From NCBI GenBank assembly GCA_964501535.1, contig CAZCSV010000002.1, positions 434,001 to 498,000 of the forward strand: DNA of 64,000 nt. The letters run 5' to 3'. Source of the DNA: FEN-1279 sp964501535. GTDB taxonomy: Bacteria > Bacteroidota > Ignavibacteria > Tepidaquicellales > Tepidaquicellaceae. The position numbers and the translations under genes are program-made. The notes below the pieces were generated by a model that was given only the letters and a program-made list of their open reading frames with translations, was not told where the DNA came from and did not search any database. Positions 45,674 to 53,357 of this stretch are shown here, piece after piece; position 1 is the first letter of the stretch; every line of letters begins with the position of its first letter.

Positions 45674-46252
45674 TTGAAAGTACTCATTTTGGGAATGGGT
45701 AATACTATATTGAACGATGATGCCGTAGGCATCATTATCGTTCGGTATATGAGTATGCATTTAAAAAACCTTTGCGATGTTCACTTCAAAGAAACCTCGT
45801 GGGGCGGATTCAGAATAATTGACCTAATCAGAGGATACGATTATGTAATCGTTGTCGATTCCATAAAGACGGGAAAATCAAAACCCGGCGAAATAATTCA
45901 TCTTAAAACCTCCGATTTACTCCCGACACTTAGATTGAATTCATTTCACGATATTAATTTTATAACTGCGGTAAAACTGGCGGAAAAATTTAACGAAAAA
46001 ATGCCCGAAGATATTGATATTCTCGCTGTCGAAATTGAAAACAATCTGACCGTTATCGAAAAATTATCCGAAGAAATAAAAAACAGTATTTACATCTGTT
46101 CGAAAAAAATTATTGATTTATTGAAAAGCAAAAATTTAATCGATAAAGATGCTGATTGTGATATTTTAAAACCCGTTGAAACAGATGAAGAATTGCAATC
46201 ATATTATGATTTGGAAATTAACGAAGAAATACAGGAAATAGAAAAAATATGA
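45674..46252 (+). CDS. [NiFe]-hydrogenase maturation endopeptidase (HycI/HoxW-type)
   Basis: The protein begins KVLILGMGNTILNDDAVG, the signature of nickel-dependent proteases that cut the C-terminal tail from the large subunit. The acidic nickel ligand is in the NDDAVG block and a second in VVDSIKTG (about residue 62). The start codon is TTG (45674-45676); the family N-terminus begins here and no ATG precedes it. At 192 residues it is longer than usual (about 150-160), with an acidic extra tail after about 150. Its likely client is the large subunit at 58594-60072, which has a 26-residue extension after its last ligand motif. Confidence 0.88.
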   Translation: MKVLILGMGNTILNDDAVGIIIVRYMSMHLKNLCDVHFKETSWGGFRIIDLIRGYDYVIVVDSIKTGKSKPGEIIHLKTSDLLPTLRLNSFHDINFITAVKLAEKFNEKMPEDIDILAVEIENNLTVIEKLSEEIKNSIYICSKKIIDLLKSKNLIDKDADCDILKPVETDEELQSYYDLEINEEIQEIEKI

Positions 46253-46298
46253 AACGAATAGCTCTTTAAAAAGATATATAATATAAAAATATAAAAAT

Positions 46299-46982
46299 AT
46301 GAAAATCGTAAATATTAAAGTACCGGGAAAAATGTCTCAGAAGGAACAGGATTTAAGAGCCTCTTTCTTAAGGCAGCTTGAAGCGGTGCCAAACAGCGAA
46401 AAAATAAAATCTTGCATACAGTGCGGTACTTGTACAGGTTCCTGTCCCGTTTCTTATGCTATGGATATTTCACCCAGGGAGGTAATAGCCCTGTTCAGAG
46501 CCGGTGATATGGAAACGCTTTTACACAGCAAAGCTATTTGGGTTTGTGCTTCCTGTTATGCCTGCCAGACGAGATGCCCTGCGCTGATTAAAGTAACGGA
46601 TATAATATATGCATTGAAGAGACTGGCGATGGAAAAGAATATTTATCCTCCGAATTTTCCTGTGTATTCTTTGTCTCAGTCTTTTGTTAAAATAATGAAT
46701 TCATATGGAAGGCTCCACGAACCGAGACTGCTTGTCTATTATTTTATGAAAACCAATCCCTTCAAGCTCTTTAGTTTTATGCCGCTTGGTTTGAGAATGG
46801 CTAAGAGAAAGAGAATCAGTTATATGCCCTCAAAAATTAAAGACTTGAAAAATTTTCAGAAGATAATCAAAAAAGCGGAGCAGTTCGATATGCCGAGAGC
46901 GGTTGAAGAGGTACAGTATTTAAAGGGTGCGGTCGGTTACGGTGCGGTTGATAAAAAAACAGTATTGGAATCAAAAATTTAA
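46299..46982 (+). CDS. hdrC: Heterodisulfide reductase subunit C-like iron-sulfur protein
   Basis: The 227-residue protein has two complete [4Fe-4S] motifs, C39-C42-C45-C49P and C83-C86-C89-C93P, the HdrC pattern. In HdrABC complexes HdrC carries electrons from HdrA to the catalytic HdrB. The C-terminal 100 residues are basic and lack cysteines, somewhat longer than archaeal HdrC. It is followed by hdrB after only six bases and by the first part of hdrA, in the order C-B-A. Confidence 0.92.
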   Translation: MKIVNIKVPGKMSQKEQDLRASFLRQLEAVPNSEKIKSCIQCGTCTGSCPVSYAMDISPREVIALFRAGDMETLLHSKAIWVCASCYACQTRCPALIKVTDIIYALKRLAMEKNIYPPNFPVYSLSQSFVKIMNSYGRLHEPRLLVYYFMKTNPFKLFSFMPLGLRMAKRKRISYMPSKIKDLKNFQKIIKKAEQFDMPRAVEEVQYLKGAVGYGAVDKKTVLESKI

Positions 46983-46988
46983 AACCTT

Positions 46989-47864
46989 ATGATGGACTAT
47001 ACATATTATCCGGGATGCAGTTTAGAATCTGCACACAGTAGCTACAGCGATTCGGTCAAAAAAGTTTTCGGTCATCTGGATTGTAATCTTTACGAGCTCG
47101 AAGACTGGAATTGCTGCGGCGCTACTGCATATATGTCGGTGAAAGAAATTGTAGGATTTGCAATTTCAGCAAGAAACCTTGCATTGGCAGAGAAATATAA
47201 AAGAGACGTAATTGCCCCGTGCAGTTCCTGTTTCACGATTCTTGCAAAAACGCACAGGTATATGAAAGAACTGCCTGAACTGCAGGAAAGAGTGAATGAA
47301 TGTCTGAAAGAGAGCGGATTAAGTTATAATTTAGGTGTTAATGTCCGCCACCCGCTTGATGTTCTGATAAACGATATCGGGCTCGAAAAGATTAAGGAAA
47401 AAACAAAATTCAATCTTGAAGGTCTTAAAATAGCAAACTATTACGGCTGCCAGATTGTCAGACCCGAAAGGGGATTCGATGACAGGGAAGAGCCGATGAC
47501 GATGGACGATTTATTTTCGGCAATCGGAGCTCAGAACGTATATTACCCGATGAAAGTGAAATGCTGCGGGGGAATGCTGATGACCACTTATGAAGATGTT
47601 GCACTGAAACTCTCGAAGGAAATAATAGAATGTGCAATTAACAACGGTGCAAATTGTATTGTTACTACATGCCCTCTGTGCCAGATGAACCTTGAAGCGT
47701 ACCAGGGTGAGATAAATAAAGCATTTAATACAAATTACAGGATGCCGATATTGTTTTTTACACAGGTTCTCGGTCTTGCATTCGGGTTTTCTGATGCGGA
47801 GCTTGGAATAGATAAAAATCTGACGGATACAATTAAATTAAGCGGTGCATTAATGCATCAATAA
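46989..47864 (+). CDS. hdrB: Heterodisulfide reductase subunit B-like catalytic subunit
   Basis: The 291-residue protein has two complete cysteine-rich CCG domains: C10, C42-C43, C78-C81 and C154, C192-C193, C228-C231. These hold the paired non-cubane [4Fe-4S] clusters that cleave CoM-S-S-CoB in methanogens. All expected cysteines are present, so it is probably catalytic. A bacterium of this kind is not expected to make coenzymes M and B, so the real disulfide or other acceptor is unknown. Two in-frame ATG codons (46989 and 46992) are equivalent candidates for the start. Confidence 0.92.
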   Translation: MMDYTYYPGCSLESAHSSYSDSVKKVFGHLDCNLYELEDWNCCGATAYMSVKEIVGFAISARNLALAEKYKRDVIAPCSSCFTILAKTHRYMKELPELQERVNECLKESGLSYNLGVNVRHPLDVLINDIGLEKIKEKTKFNLEGLKIANYYGCQIVRPERGFDDREEPMTMDDLFSAIGAQNVYYPMKVKCCGGMLMTTYEDVALKLSKEIIECAINNGANCIVTTCPLCQMNLEAYQGEINKAFNTNYRMPILFFTQVLGLAFGFSDAELGIDKNLTDTIKLSGALMHQ

Positions 47865-47894
47865 AAAAGTTTAAAAAAGATTAATAAAAATCAT

Positions 47895-48752
47895 ATGTCA
47901 AAAGAAGAGCAAAAAAATCCGGAAGTCAGAATTGGATTTTTCATCTGTCATTGCGGTGTTAACATTTCTTCGACCGTAAATGTTGCGGAAGTCAGGGATT
48001 ATATATCTGGTCTCCCCAATGTGGTGTTGTCAAAGGATTATAAATTTATGTGCTCGGACCCCGGTCAGGATTTGATAAAGGATGCTATTAAGACTCATAA
48101 ACTGAATAGGATTGTGGTCTCTGCCTGCTCGCCTTTAATGCATGAATTGACTTTCAGGAATGCTTGTGAAAAAGCGGGTATAAATAGATTCCTGTTTCAG
48201 ATGGCAAATATCAGGGAGCATTGCGCCTGGGTTCACGATGATAAGGCTAAGGCTACATTAAAGGCAAAATCTCATGCCTGCGCGGCTGTTAATCGTGTAG
48301 CTTATCAGGCTCCTCTCGAGGTCAAAAAAGCCAAGCTAAATCCGGATACATTGATAGTTGGTGCAGGTATTGCCGGAATTCAGGCTGCATTGGAAATAGC
48401 CGATTCGGGTAATAATGTGTATCTTGTTGAAAGAGAACCTTCTGTCGGAGGTAAAATGGCGGTGTTCGATAAAACATTCCCGACTCTTGACTGTTCTGCA
48501 TGTATTTTAACTCCTAAAATGGTATCGGTGGGGCACAGGGATACTATAAAATTATTCTCCTGGAGTGAGGTCGTTTCCGTCTCGGGTTATTTGGGCAATT
48601 TCAAAGTAAAAATTAAAAAAAGAGCAAGATATGTGGATACCGATAAATGCACGGGGTGCGGACAGTGCTGGAGTCATTGTCCCGCGTTAAAGTTTCCGTC
48701 GAGAAGACAGATTGTTATCGGTAAGGATACTTTAATAAACGAGAAAAAATAA
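47895..48752 (+). CDS. hdrA: HdrA N-terminal half (split flavoprotein subunit)
   Basis: The 285 residues correspond to the first part of HdrA, normally about 650 residues. The N-terminal domain with its scattered cysteines (CHCG at 18-21, C53, C78) covers 1-145, and the FAD-binding GAGIAG loop is at 156-161 with VEREPSVGGKMAVFD. The first [4Fe-4S] motif of the inserted ferredoxin domain is C252-C255-C258-C262P. The protein stops 23 residues later, before the second ferredoxin cluster and the second flavin lobe. Those missing parts are found in the C-terminal 380 residues of the gene at 55225-56994, so this is a split gene rather than a simple truncation. It continues the hdrCB run. Confidence 0.92.
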   Translation: MSKEEQKNPEVRIGFFICHCGVNISSTVNVAEVRDYISGLPNVVLSKDYKFMCSDPGQDLIKDAIKTHKLNRIVVSACSPLMHELTFRNACEKAGINRFLFQMANIREHCAWVHDDKAKATLKAKSHACAAVNRVAYQAPLEVKKAKLNPDTLIVGAGIAGIQAALEIADSGNNVYLVEREPSVGGKMAVFDKTFPTLDCSACILTPKMVSVGHRDTIKLFSWSEVVSVSGYLGNFKVKIKKRARYVDTDKCTGCGQCWSHCPALKFPSRRQIVIGKDTLINEKK

Positions 48753-48755
48753 AAA

Positions 48756-49109
48756 ATGCAATTAAAAGAAATAGAAAATATACTTGAATGTAAAAATCTT
48801 ACAAGTAAAGAGTTACTTATCAGAGAAATCGAATATTGTTACGCATCTGATATGATGAGTGATGTTCTTAAATCCTGTAAGATTGGTTCTTTGTTAATAA
48901 CGGGATTGGTAAATCAACAGGTTATTCAGGTTGCGGAAATTATGGATTTAAAGGGTATTGTATTTGTATCAAAAAAGATACCTTCTGCAGAGTTGATAAA
49001 AAGCGCGGAGGAAAAACATTTACCATTACTTACAACTGAGAAATATTTATTCGAAGCTTGCGGTATTCTGTATTCTACAGGTTTAAGAGGTAAAGATATT
49101 TCTCAATAA
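48756..49109 (+). CDS. DRTGG-domain protein (first copy)
   Basis: The 117-residue protein resembles the DRTGG domain (SDMMSDVLKSCKIGSLLITG, VFVSKKIPSAELIKSAEEK, PLLTTEKYLFEACG), an alpha/beta domain found beside CBS domains and in phosphotransacetylases, of unknown function. It starts four bases after the hdrA N-half. A related copy lies at 50863-51198. In Firmicutes and Thermotogae such proteins accompany genes of NADH-dependent [FeFe] hydrogenases, by my recollection of those neighbourhoods. It is likely a small-molecule or protein-binding signalling component. Confidence 0.8.
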   Translation: MQLKEIENILECKNLTSKELLIREIEYCYASDMMSDVLKSCKIGSLLITGLVNQQVIQVAEIMDLKGIVFVSKKIPSAELIKSAEEKHLPLLTTEKYLFEACGILYSTGLRGKDISQ

Positions 49110-49117
49110 GTTTAAAG

Positions 49118-49549
49118 ATGGAGCAGGAAATACTATACAATAAGTCTTTTGAAATAATAGGAAAAGATTTTGCAAATGCAGGTACAGTTTCGGTTAAGAT
49201 AAAAAAAATCCTGAAAGAAATAGGAGTGAGACCGGAGGTCGTTTATAAGGTTTCAATTTGCTGTTATGAAGCTGAGATGAATGTTATAATGTATGCGGTA
49301 AAAGCTACGCTTGATTTTAAAATTACTTCCGACGAAGTAATTATAACAATAGAAGACGAAGGCCCGGGTATCGAGAATATCGAACTTGCAATGCAGGAAG
49401 GGTATTCGACAGCTACACCTGAAATAAGAGAAATGGGATTTGGTGCAGGTTTGGGATTGCCGAATATTAAGAATAATTCAGATGAATTTAAAATTGATAC
49501 TGAAATTTTAAAAGGAACGAAATTATATATTAAAATTTATCTTAATTGA
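49118..49549 (+). CDS. GHKL ATP-binding protein, anti-sigma-factor kinase-like (first copy)
   Basis: The 143-residue protein is a lone HATPase of the RsbW/SpoIIAB/RsbT type: N box YEAEMNVIMYAV (about 48-60), G1 box IEDEGPGIENIELAM (about 82), and G2 GAGLGLPNIKNNSDEF (about 107-122). Such proteins phosphorylate anti-anti-sigma factors or bind partners in an ATP-dependent way. There is no dimerisation or phosphoacceptor histidine domain. Its stop overlaps the TTG start of the following gene (TTGA), suggesting coupling with the FeFe-hydrogenase-like protein. Confidence 0.85.
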   Translation: MEQEILYNKSFEIIGKDFANAGTVSVKIKKILKEIGVRPEVVYKVSICCYEAEMNVIMYAVKATLDFKITSDEVIITIEDEGPGIENIELAMQEGYSTATPEIREMGFGAGLGLPNIKNNSDEFKIDTEILKGTKLYIKIYLN

Positions 49550-50859
49550 ATAAAGATTCCGAAAAATATGAACATTCGATATATTTTGATACATCAAGAT
49601 GTACGGGTGAGATAGCTTGTTTAAAAATTTGCCCTGTTGAGGCGATAAGGATTAGACAGGGAAAGGCAATAATGCTCGAAGATAAATGTATTGATTGTGG
49701 TGAATGTGTAAAAGTATGCAAGACTGGTGCAATTGTTCCATTGACGAATACTTTTAGCGATTTTTCAAGGTTTAAATATACGATTGCGATACCATCTTTA
49801 GCTTTATATACACAATTTGATAGAAATGTAAAACCAAAAACGATATTAAGTTCTTTGAAAAAAACAGGGTTTGATGAAGTTGTGGATACAACACAGGCTT
49901 GTATTACCACAATTAAGGCAATGGGAAAATATATTAGAGAATACAAAGGAAGAAAACCGTTGATATCTTCATTTTGTCCAACGTGTGTAAAGATAATTCA
50001 AATGAGATATCCGGAATTGGTTGAAAACTTGATTCCTGTAATTTCTCCGATGGAGCTCGCTGCTATGGCAGCAAAAAGAGAGGCATCGACAAGACTCGGA
50101 ATAGAAGAAAGTAAAATTGGAGTGATTTATATAACCCCCTGTCCATCAAAAACAGTTATAATATCAAGAAAGACTGAAAATTATTATTCGGCTTTTGATG
50201 GTTCGATACCTATTTCGGAAATTTATAATACGCTTTATGCTGCAATTCAGCAAACTATAAAAGACAGGAATGATGATTTTGAATTCTTTGATATTAGTGG
50301 ATTTGGATTGAATTTTGCGAGACTTGGTGGTCTTGGATATATGATGAATTGTGATAACTGTATAAACGTGTCCGGTATAAATAATGTATTGTATATACTC
50401 GATGAAATCGAAAAAGGTAAATTGCATAACGTCAATTTTGTTGAAATGCACGGATGTATCGAAGTTTGTCTTGGGGGTCCGATGGTTGTTGAGAATGTTT
50501 ATATTGCAAGAACAAACTTACAGAATTTGATAAAATATTACGGAGAAACCAAGATTCCGGTAGGAAAAAAAGACAAATATGAAAATTATAATCTTGTGTT
50601 TGAGAAAATGTTTGAACCTGATTTTAAAAACAATGTGAACCTTGATATTAAAAAAGCACTGGAGAAAAGAGCGGAGAGGAAAAGAATACTGGCTACTTTA
50701 CCGAAAATTAATTGCGGAGTCTGCGGCTCTCCGACATGTGAAACTTTTGCCGAAGATGTGACGGAAGGAGAAGTAAACATAAATGATTGTATCGTGATTG
50801 CAAATAAAAATCTGGAAGTAAAACTTAAAAACAGTGAGTTCGGAATGCCTGGAGAATAA
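49546..50859 (+). CDS. FeFe-hydrogenase-like iron-sulfur protein, probably a sensor
   Basis: The 437-residue protein starts with a two-cluster ferredoxin domain (residues 12-65). Its first motif is C19-x5-C25-x3-C29 with Glu22 where the second cysteine should be; the second motif, C48-C51-C54-C58, is complete. Next is a domain like the C-terminal part of FeFe hydrogenase. L1 reads SSFCPTC (C144, with Phe143 in place of the proton-relay cysteine), L2 is TPCPSK (C199) and L3 is MHGCIEVCLGG (C304, C308). Last is a [4Fe-4S] domain, C390-C393-C398-C415 (CGVCGSPTCETFAED). The four H-cluster-type cysteines are kept, but the catalytic L1 cysteine is lost. A sensing or electron-transfer role fits better than H2 catalysis. 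TTG start, overlapping the previous stop. Confidence 0.85.
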   Translation: MNKDSEKYEHSIYFDTSRCTGEIACLKICPVEAIRIRQGKAIMLEDKCIDCGECVKVCKTGAIVPLTNTFSDFSRFKYTIAIPSLALYTQFDRNVKPKTILSSLKKTGFDEVVDTTQACITTIKAMGKYIREYKGRKPLISSFCPTCVKIIQMRYPELVENLIPVISPMELAAMAAKREASTRLGIEESKIGVIYITPCPSKTVIISRKTENYYSAFDGSIPISEIYNTLYAAIQQTIKDRNDDFEFFDISGFGLNFARLGGLGYMMNCDNCINVSGINNVLYILDEIEKGKLHNVNFVEMHGCIEVCLGGPMVVENVYIARTNLQNLIKYYGETKIPVGKKDKYENYNLVFEKMFEPDFKNNVNLDIKKALEKRAERKRILATLPKINCGVCGSPTCETFAEDVTEGEVNINDCIVIANKNLEVKLKNSEFGMPGE

Positions 50860-50862
50860 AAA

Positions 50863-51198
50863 ATGAAAATTAAAGATTTAATAGAGCGATGCGGATTGGA
50901 AGCACTGAGCGAGGTATATGAGCCCGACAGAGAAGTATCTGGAGGATATACGAGTGACCTGTTAAGTGACGTGATAGCCAATTCGGAAAAAGATAATATC
51001 TGGATTACAATGCAGACACATTTAAATATTATAGCAGTTGCAAGCTTGAAAGAATTGACCGCAATATTGATAGTTATGAACAGGGAAATTGATAAAGATG
51101 CTTTGGAAAAAGCAAAGGAGGAAAAAATTTTAATTTTAAGAACGAATCTAACAGCATATCAAATCAGTGGAAAGATTTTTGAATGCGGAATTAGATGA
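50863..51198 (+). CDS. DRTGG-domain protein (second copy)
   Basis: The 111-residue protein has the same plan as that at 48756-49109: YTSDLLSDVIANSEKDNIWI, LILVMNRE-like strand (AILIVMNREIDK), KAKEEKILILRTNLTAYQIS. It lacks a CBS or kinase partner domain. The start follows the FeFe-hydrogenase-like gene by three bases, and its stop overlaps the PHP gene start (ATGA). Two DRTGG copies flanking the iron-sulfur protein suggest a heterodimeric signalling part. The ligand is unknown. Confidence 0.8.
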   Translation: MKIKDLIERCGLEALSEVYEPDREVSGGYTSDLLSDVIANSEKDNIWITMQTHLNIIAVASLKELTAILIVMNREIDKDALEKAKEEKILILRTNLTAYQISGKIFECGIR

Positions 51199-51920
51199 AA
51201 AAGGAAAAGCTAATAAAAGCTGATGTTCATTTACATACGTGTCTGTCCCCTTGTGCGGATTTAACACAATCACCCAAAAGGGTCGTTGAAAAAGCTTTTG
51301 AAATGGGATTCAGTTTACTTTTTATTACAGACCATAATACGATTGCAAATGCGGGGGCAGCCGTAAAAGCAGGAAAGGGTTTTAATGGTTTAAGGATTTA
51401 CCCGGGAATGGAAATAACAACAAAAGAAGAAATTCATATATTATCGCTCTTTGAAAATTTGGATGATGCAGGCAGAACTCAGGATTATATTAATAATTAT
51501 TTGCCCGACACCTATCTTGAAAAGGAAAAACAGGAACAGATAATTGCTAATGAAAATGATGAAGTCGAAGGTTTCTACGGGAAATCACTTTTCAGTGCGG
51601 TCGATTTGGATTTGGATGAAATTATCGAACTGATACATCAATACAACGGACTTGCAATAGGGGCTCATATCGACAGACAGAGTTTTTCGATTATTAGTCA
51701 ACTGGGGTTTATTCCTGATAAATGCAGACTCGATGCACTGGAAATATCCCCGAATATGAGTCTTCAGGAAGCAGGAAACGTTTTTAAAGATTATGCATCG
51801 AAATATAAATTTGTCAGGGGCTCGGATTCGCATTCGTTGAATACGATTGGCTGTTCATTTACTGAATATTATGGCGAGGATAATTCTTTTAAAAGTTTTC
51901 AAAAATTTATAAATGGATGA
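51195..51920 (+). CDS. PHP-domain metal-dependent phosphoesterase
   Basis: The 241-residue protein has the PHP signatures: DVHLHTCLSPCA (His-x-His, about residue 10), ITDHNTIANAG (about 42), GMEITTKEEIHIL (about 78), GAHIDRQS (about 155) and RGSDSHSL (about 213). These ligate two or three metal ions for phosphoester hydrolysis. Relatives include histidinol phosphatase, nucleoside 3',5'-bisphosphate phosphatases and the polymerase PHP domain. No HisK-type context exists here. Enclosed between DRTGG and HATPase genes and overlapping both, it is more likely part of a regulatory or repair function for the complex. Confidence 0.88.
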   Translation: MKKEKLIKADVHLHTCLSPCADLTQSPKRVVEKAFEMGFSLLFITDHNTIANAGAAVKAGKGFNGLRIYPGMEITTKEEIHILSLFENLDDAGRTQDYINNYLPDTYLEKEKQEQIIANENDEVEGFYGKSLFSAVDLDLDEIIELIHQYNGLAIGAHIDRQSFSIISQLGFIPDKCRLDALEISPNMSLQEAGNVFKDYASKYKFVRGSDSHSLNTIGCSFTEYYGEDNSFKSFQKFING

Positions 51921-52452
51921 TTTATCTCTGCATATTTTGGATGTCTCCGAAAACAGTATAGATGCAGGCGCAAGAAATTTGGAAATAATTATTAAAGAAG
52001 ATACTAAAAAAGATATACTTACTATTGAAATTAATGATGACGGGAAGGGGATAGATGAAGAAATGCTGAATCAGATTCAAAATCCCTTTATCACGAGCAG
52101 AACGACAAGAAAGGTGGGATTGGGAATTCCGTTCTTAAAGGAAGCGGCTGAAAGTTGTGACGGGAGTTTGATAATTAAGTCGGCAATCGGTGTAGGTACA
52201 AGAATTAAAGCGACGTTTAAACACAGTCATATTGACAGAAAACCACTGGGTGATATTGCCGAGACTTTGATTGCTTTGATTCTAAGAGCGGATAAAACTG
52301 AAATATTGTATTATCACAGGAAAAACGGGAAGGATTTTACGTTCAGGACGAAGGATTTGAAATTACAGTTAAAAACAAAAGATTTAAAACAGGTAATGTT
52401 ATTGAATAGTTTTAAAAAAATAATAAAACAAAAAATATCGGAATTACAATAA
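51913..52452 (+). CDS. GHKL ATP-binding protein (second copy)
   Basis: The 179-residue protein is an isolated HATPase: N box LDVSENSIDAGA (about 8-20), G1 box INDDGKGIDEEML (about 37), FITSRTTRKVGLGIPFLKEA as the ATP lid and G2 (about 55-75). The arrangement resembles the ATP-binding module of MutL-like or histidine-kinase-like GHKL proteins. No phosphoacceptor domain is attached. It overlaps the PHP gene by eight bases and is 21 bases ahead of nuoE. In similar operons of anaerobes such a protein sits at the same place before the NuoE-like subunit. Confidence 0.85.
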   Translation: MDDLSLHILDVSENSIDAGARNLEIIIKEDTKKDILTIEINDDGKGIDEEMLNQIQNPFITSRTTRKVGLGIPFLKEAAESCDGSLIIKSAIGVGTRIKATFKHSHIDRKPLGDIAETLIALILRADKTEILYYHRKNGKDFTFRTKDLKLQLKTKDLKQVMLLNSFKKIIKQKISELQ

Positions 52453-52473
52453 ATATAAATAAATATTAAAAAT

Positions 52474-52941
52474 ATGTCTTCTGAAACACAAAAAAAAGCA
52501 AAAGAAATTTCGGAGAAATGGGATTACAATCCCGAAAATATCATTGAAATGATGCATGATATTCAAGATGAATATAAATATCTTCCCAGGGAAGTTATCG
52601 AATGCTTATCGAAAGAATCCAATGTTCCGGTAAGTAAAATCTTGAATATAGCTACGTTTTATAATGCTTTTAGTTTAAAACCAAAAGGGAAACATAAAAT
52701 TTGCGTATGTATGGGAACACCCTGTCATACACTTGGAGCTTCCAGAGTTGCCGAAGCATTTGAAAGGGAATTAAAAATAAAATGTGGAGAAACAACTTCG
52801 GATTTAAAATATAGTCTTGAAGAAACCCGATGCTTAAGTGCTTGCGGTTTAGCTCCTGTTGTGGTTATTGGAGAAGATTTATATGGTCCTGTTACAGTTC
52901 CAAACGTTCAAAAGTTATTAAAAAAATATGAAAAGAAATAA
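52474..52941 (+). CDS. nuoE: NuoE/HydC-like [2Fe-2S] diaphorase subunit
   Basis: The 155-residue thioredoxin-fold subunit has the four [2Fe-2S] ligands C79, C84, C120 and C124 (CMGTPCH and RCLSACGLAP). It normally pairs with NuoF and takes electrons from the FMN of the NAD(H)-oxidising site. The N-terminal 70 residues form the usual helical domain (LPREVIECLSKESNVPVSKI). It is the first of the electron-transfer genes after the signalling cassette, consistent with a HydC subunit of a HydABC-type complex. Confidence 0.93.
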   Translation: MSSETQKKAKEISEKWDYNPENIIEMMHDIQDEYKYLPREVIECLSKESNVPVSKILNIATFYNAFSLKPKGKHKICVCMGTPCHTLGASRVAEAFERELKIKCGETTSDLKYSLEETRCLSACGLAPVVVIGEDLYGPVTVPNVQKLLKKYEKK

Positions 52942-52953
52942 AGGAGGAAAAAA

Positions 52954-53337
52954 ATGGCAAAATTAAAAATTGAAGATCTAGAAAAAATTACAGAAGAATT
53001 CAAAAGAAAAATGACTCTAAGGGATGGTGCCGGAAGAGTTAAAATTACCGTTCATTTAGGGACTTGCGGAATTGCTGCCGGTGCAAGAAAAATTATGAAT
53101 GCATTTATGGAGGAAATTGAAAAAAGTAATGCATCGGATATTATTCTGACTACTTCGGGATGTGCAGGATTGTGCAGTCGCGAACCAATGGCAACTGTAG
53201 AAGTAATTGGAAATGCACCGATTAAATATGTCGACCTGACAGTAGATAAAGCAAAAATAATTTTTGATAAGCACGTAATGAAAGGTGCATTCGTTCAGGA
53301 ATATGCACTTTCAATTGGTAGTGAAAAAATACAATAA
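52954..53337 (+). CDS. Small thioredoxin-like [2Fe-2S] ferredoxin-type protein
   Basis: The 127-residue protein resembles the (2Fe-2S) ferredoxin-domain proteins that sit between nuoE and nuoF in FeFe-hydrogenase operons: HLGTCGIAAGARKIM (C38) and SGCAGLCSREP (C70, C74). Only three cysteines are present in the whole chain, so a conventional four-cysteine cluster would need another ligand or a partner. A perfect AAGGAGG lies six bases before the ATG, overlapping the nuoE stop, the strongest ribosome site I saw in this operon. It may be an electron shuttle or assembly subunit of the diaphorase. Confidence 0.82.
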   Translation: MAKLKIEDLEKITEEFKRKMTLRDGAGRVKITVHLGTCGIAAGARKIMNAFMEEIEKSNASDIILTTSGCAGLCSREPMATVEVIGNAPIKYVDLTVDKAKIIFDKHVMKGAFVQEYALSIGSEKIQ

Positions 53338-53357
53338 TATAATATAAGGAATATTTG

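Noticed and set aside
47895..48752. Simple truncation or frameshift of hdrA
   Set aside because: The reading frame ends cleanly and the missing half is present, intact and in frame, in the gene at 55225-56994, so a local frameshift does not explain it.
49546..50859. Catalytic FeFe hydrogenase
   Set aside because: The L1 proton-relay cysteine is replaced by Phe, L3 is altered, and no maturase genes are in the window; a sensor-type or electron-transfer role is more likely.
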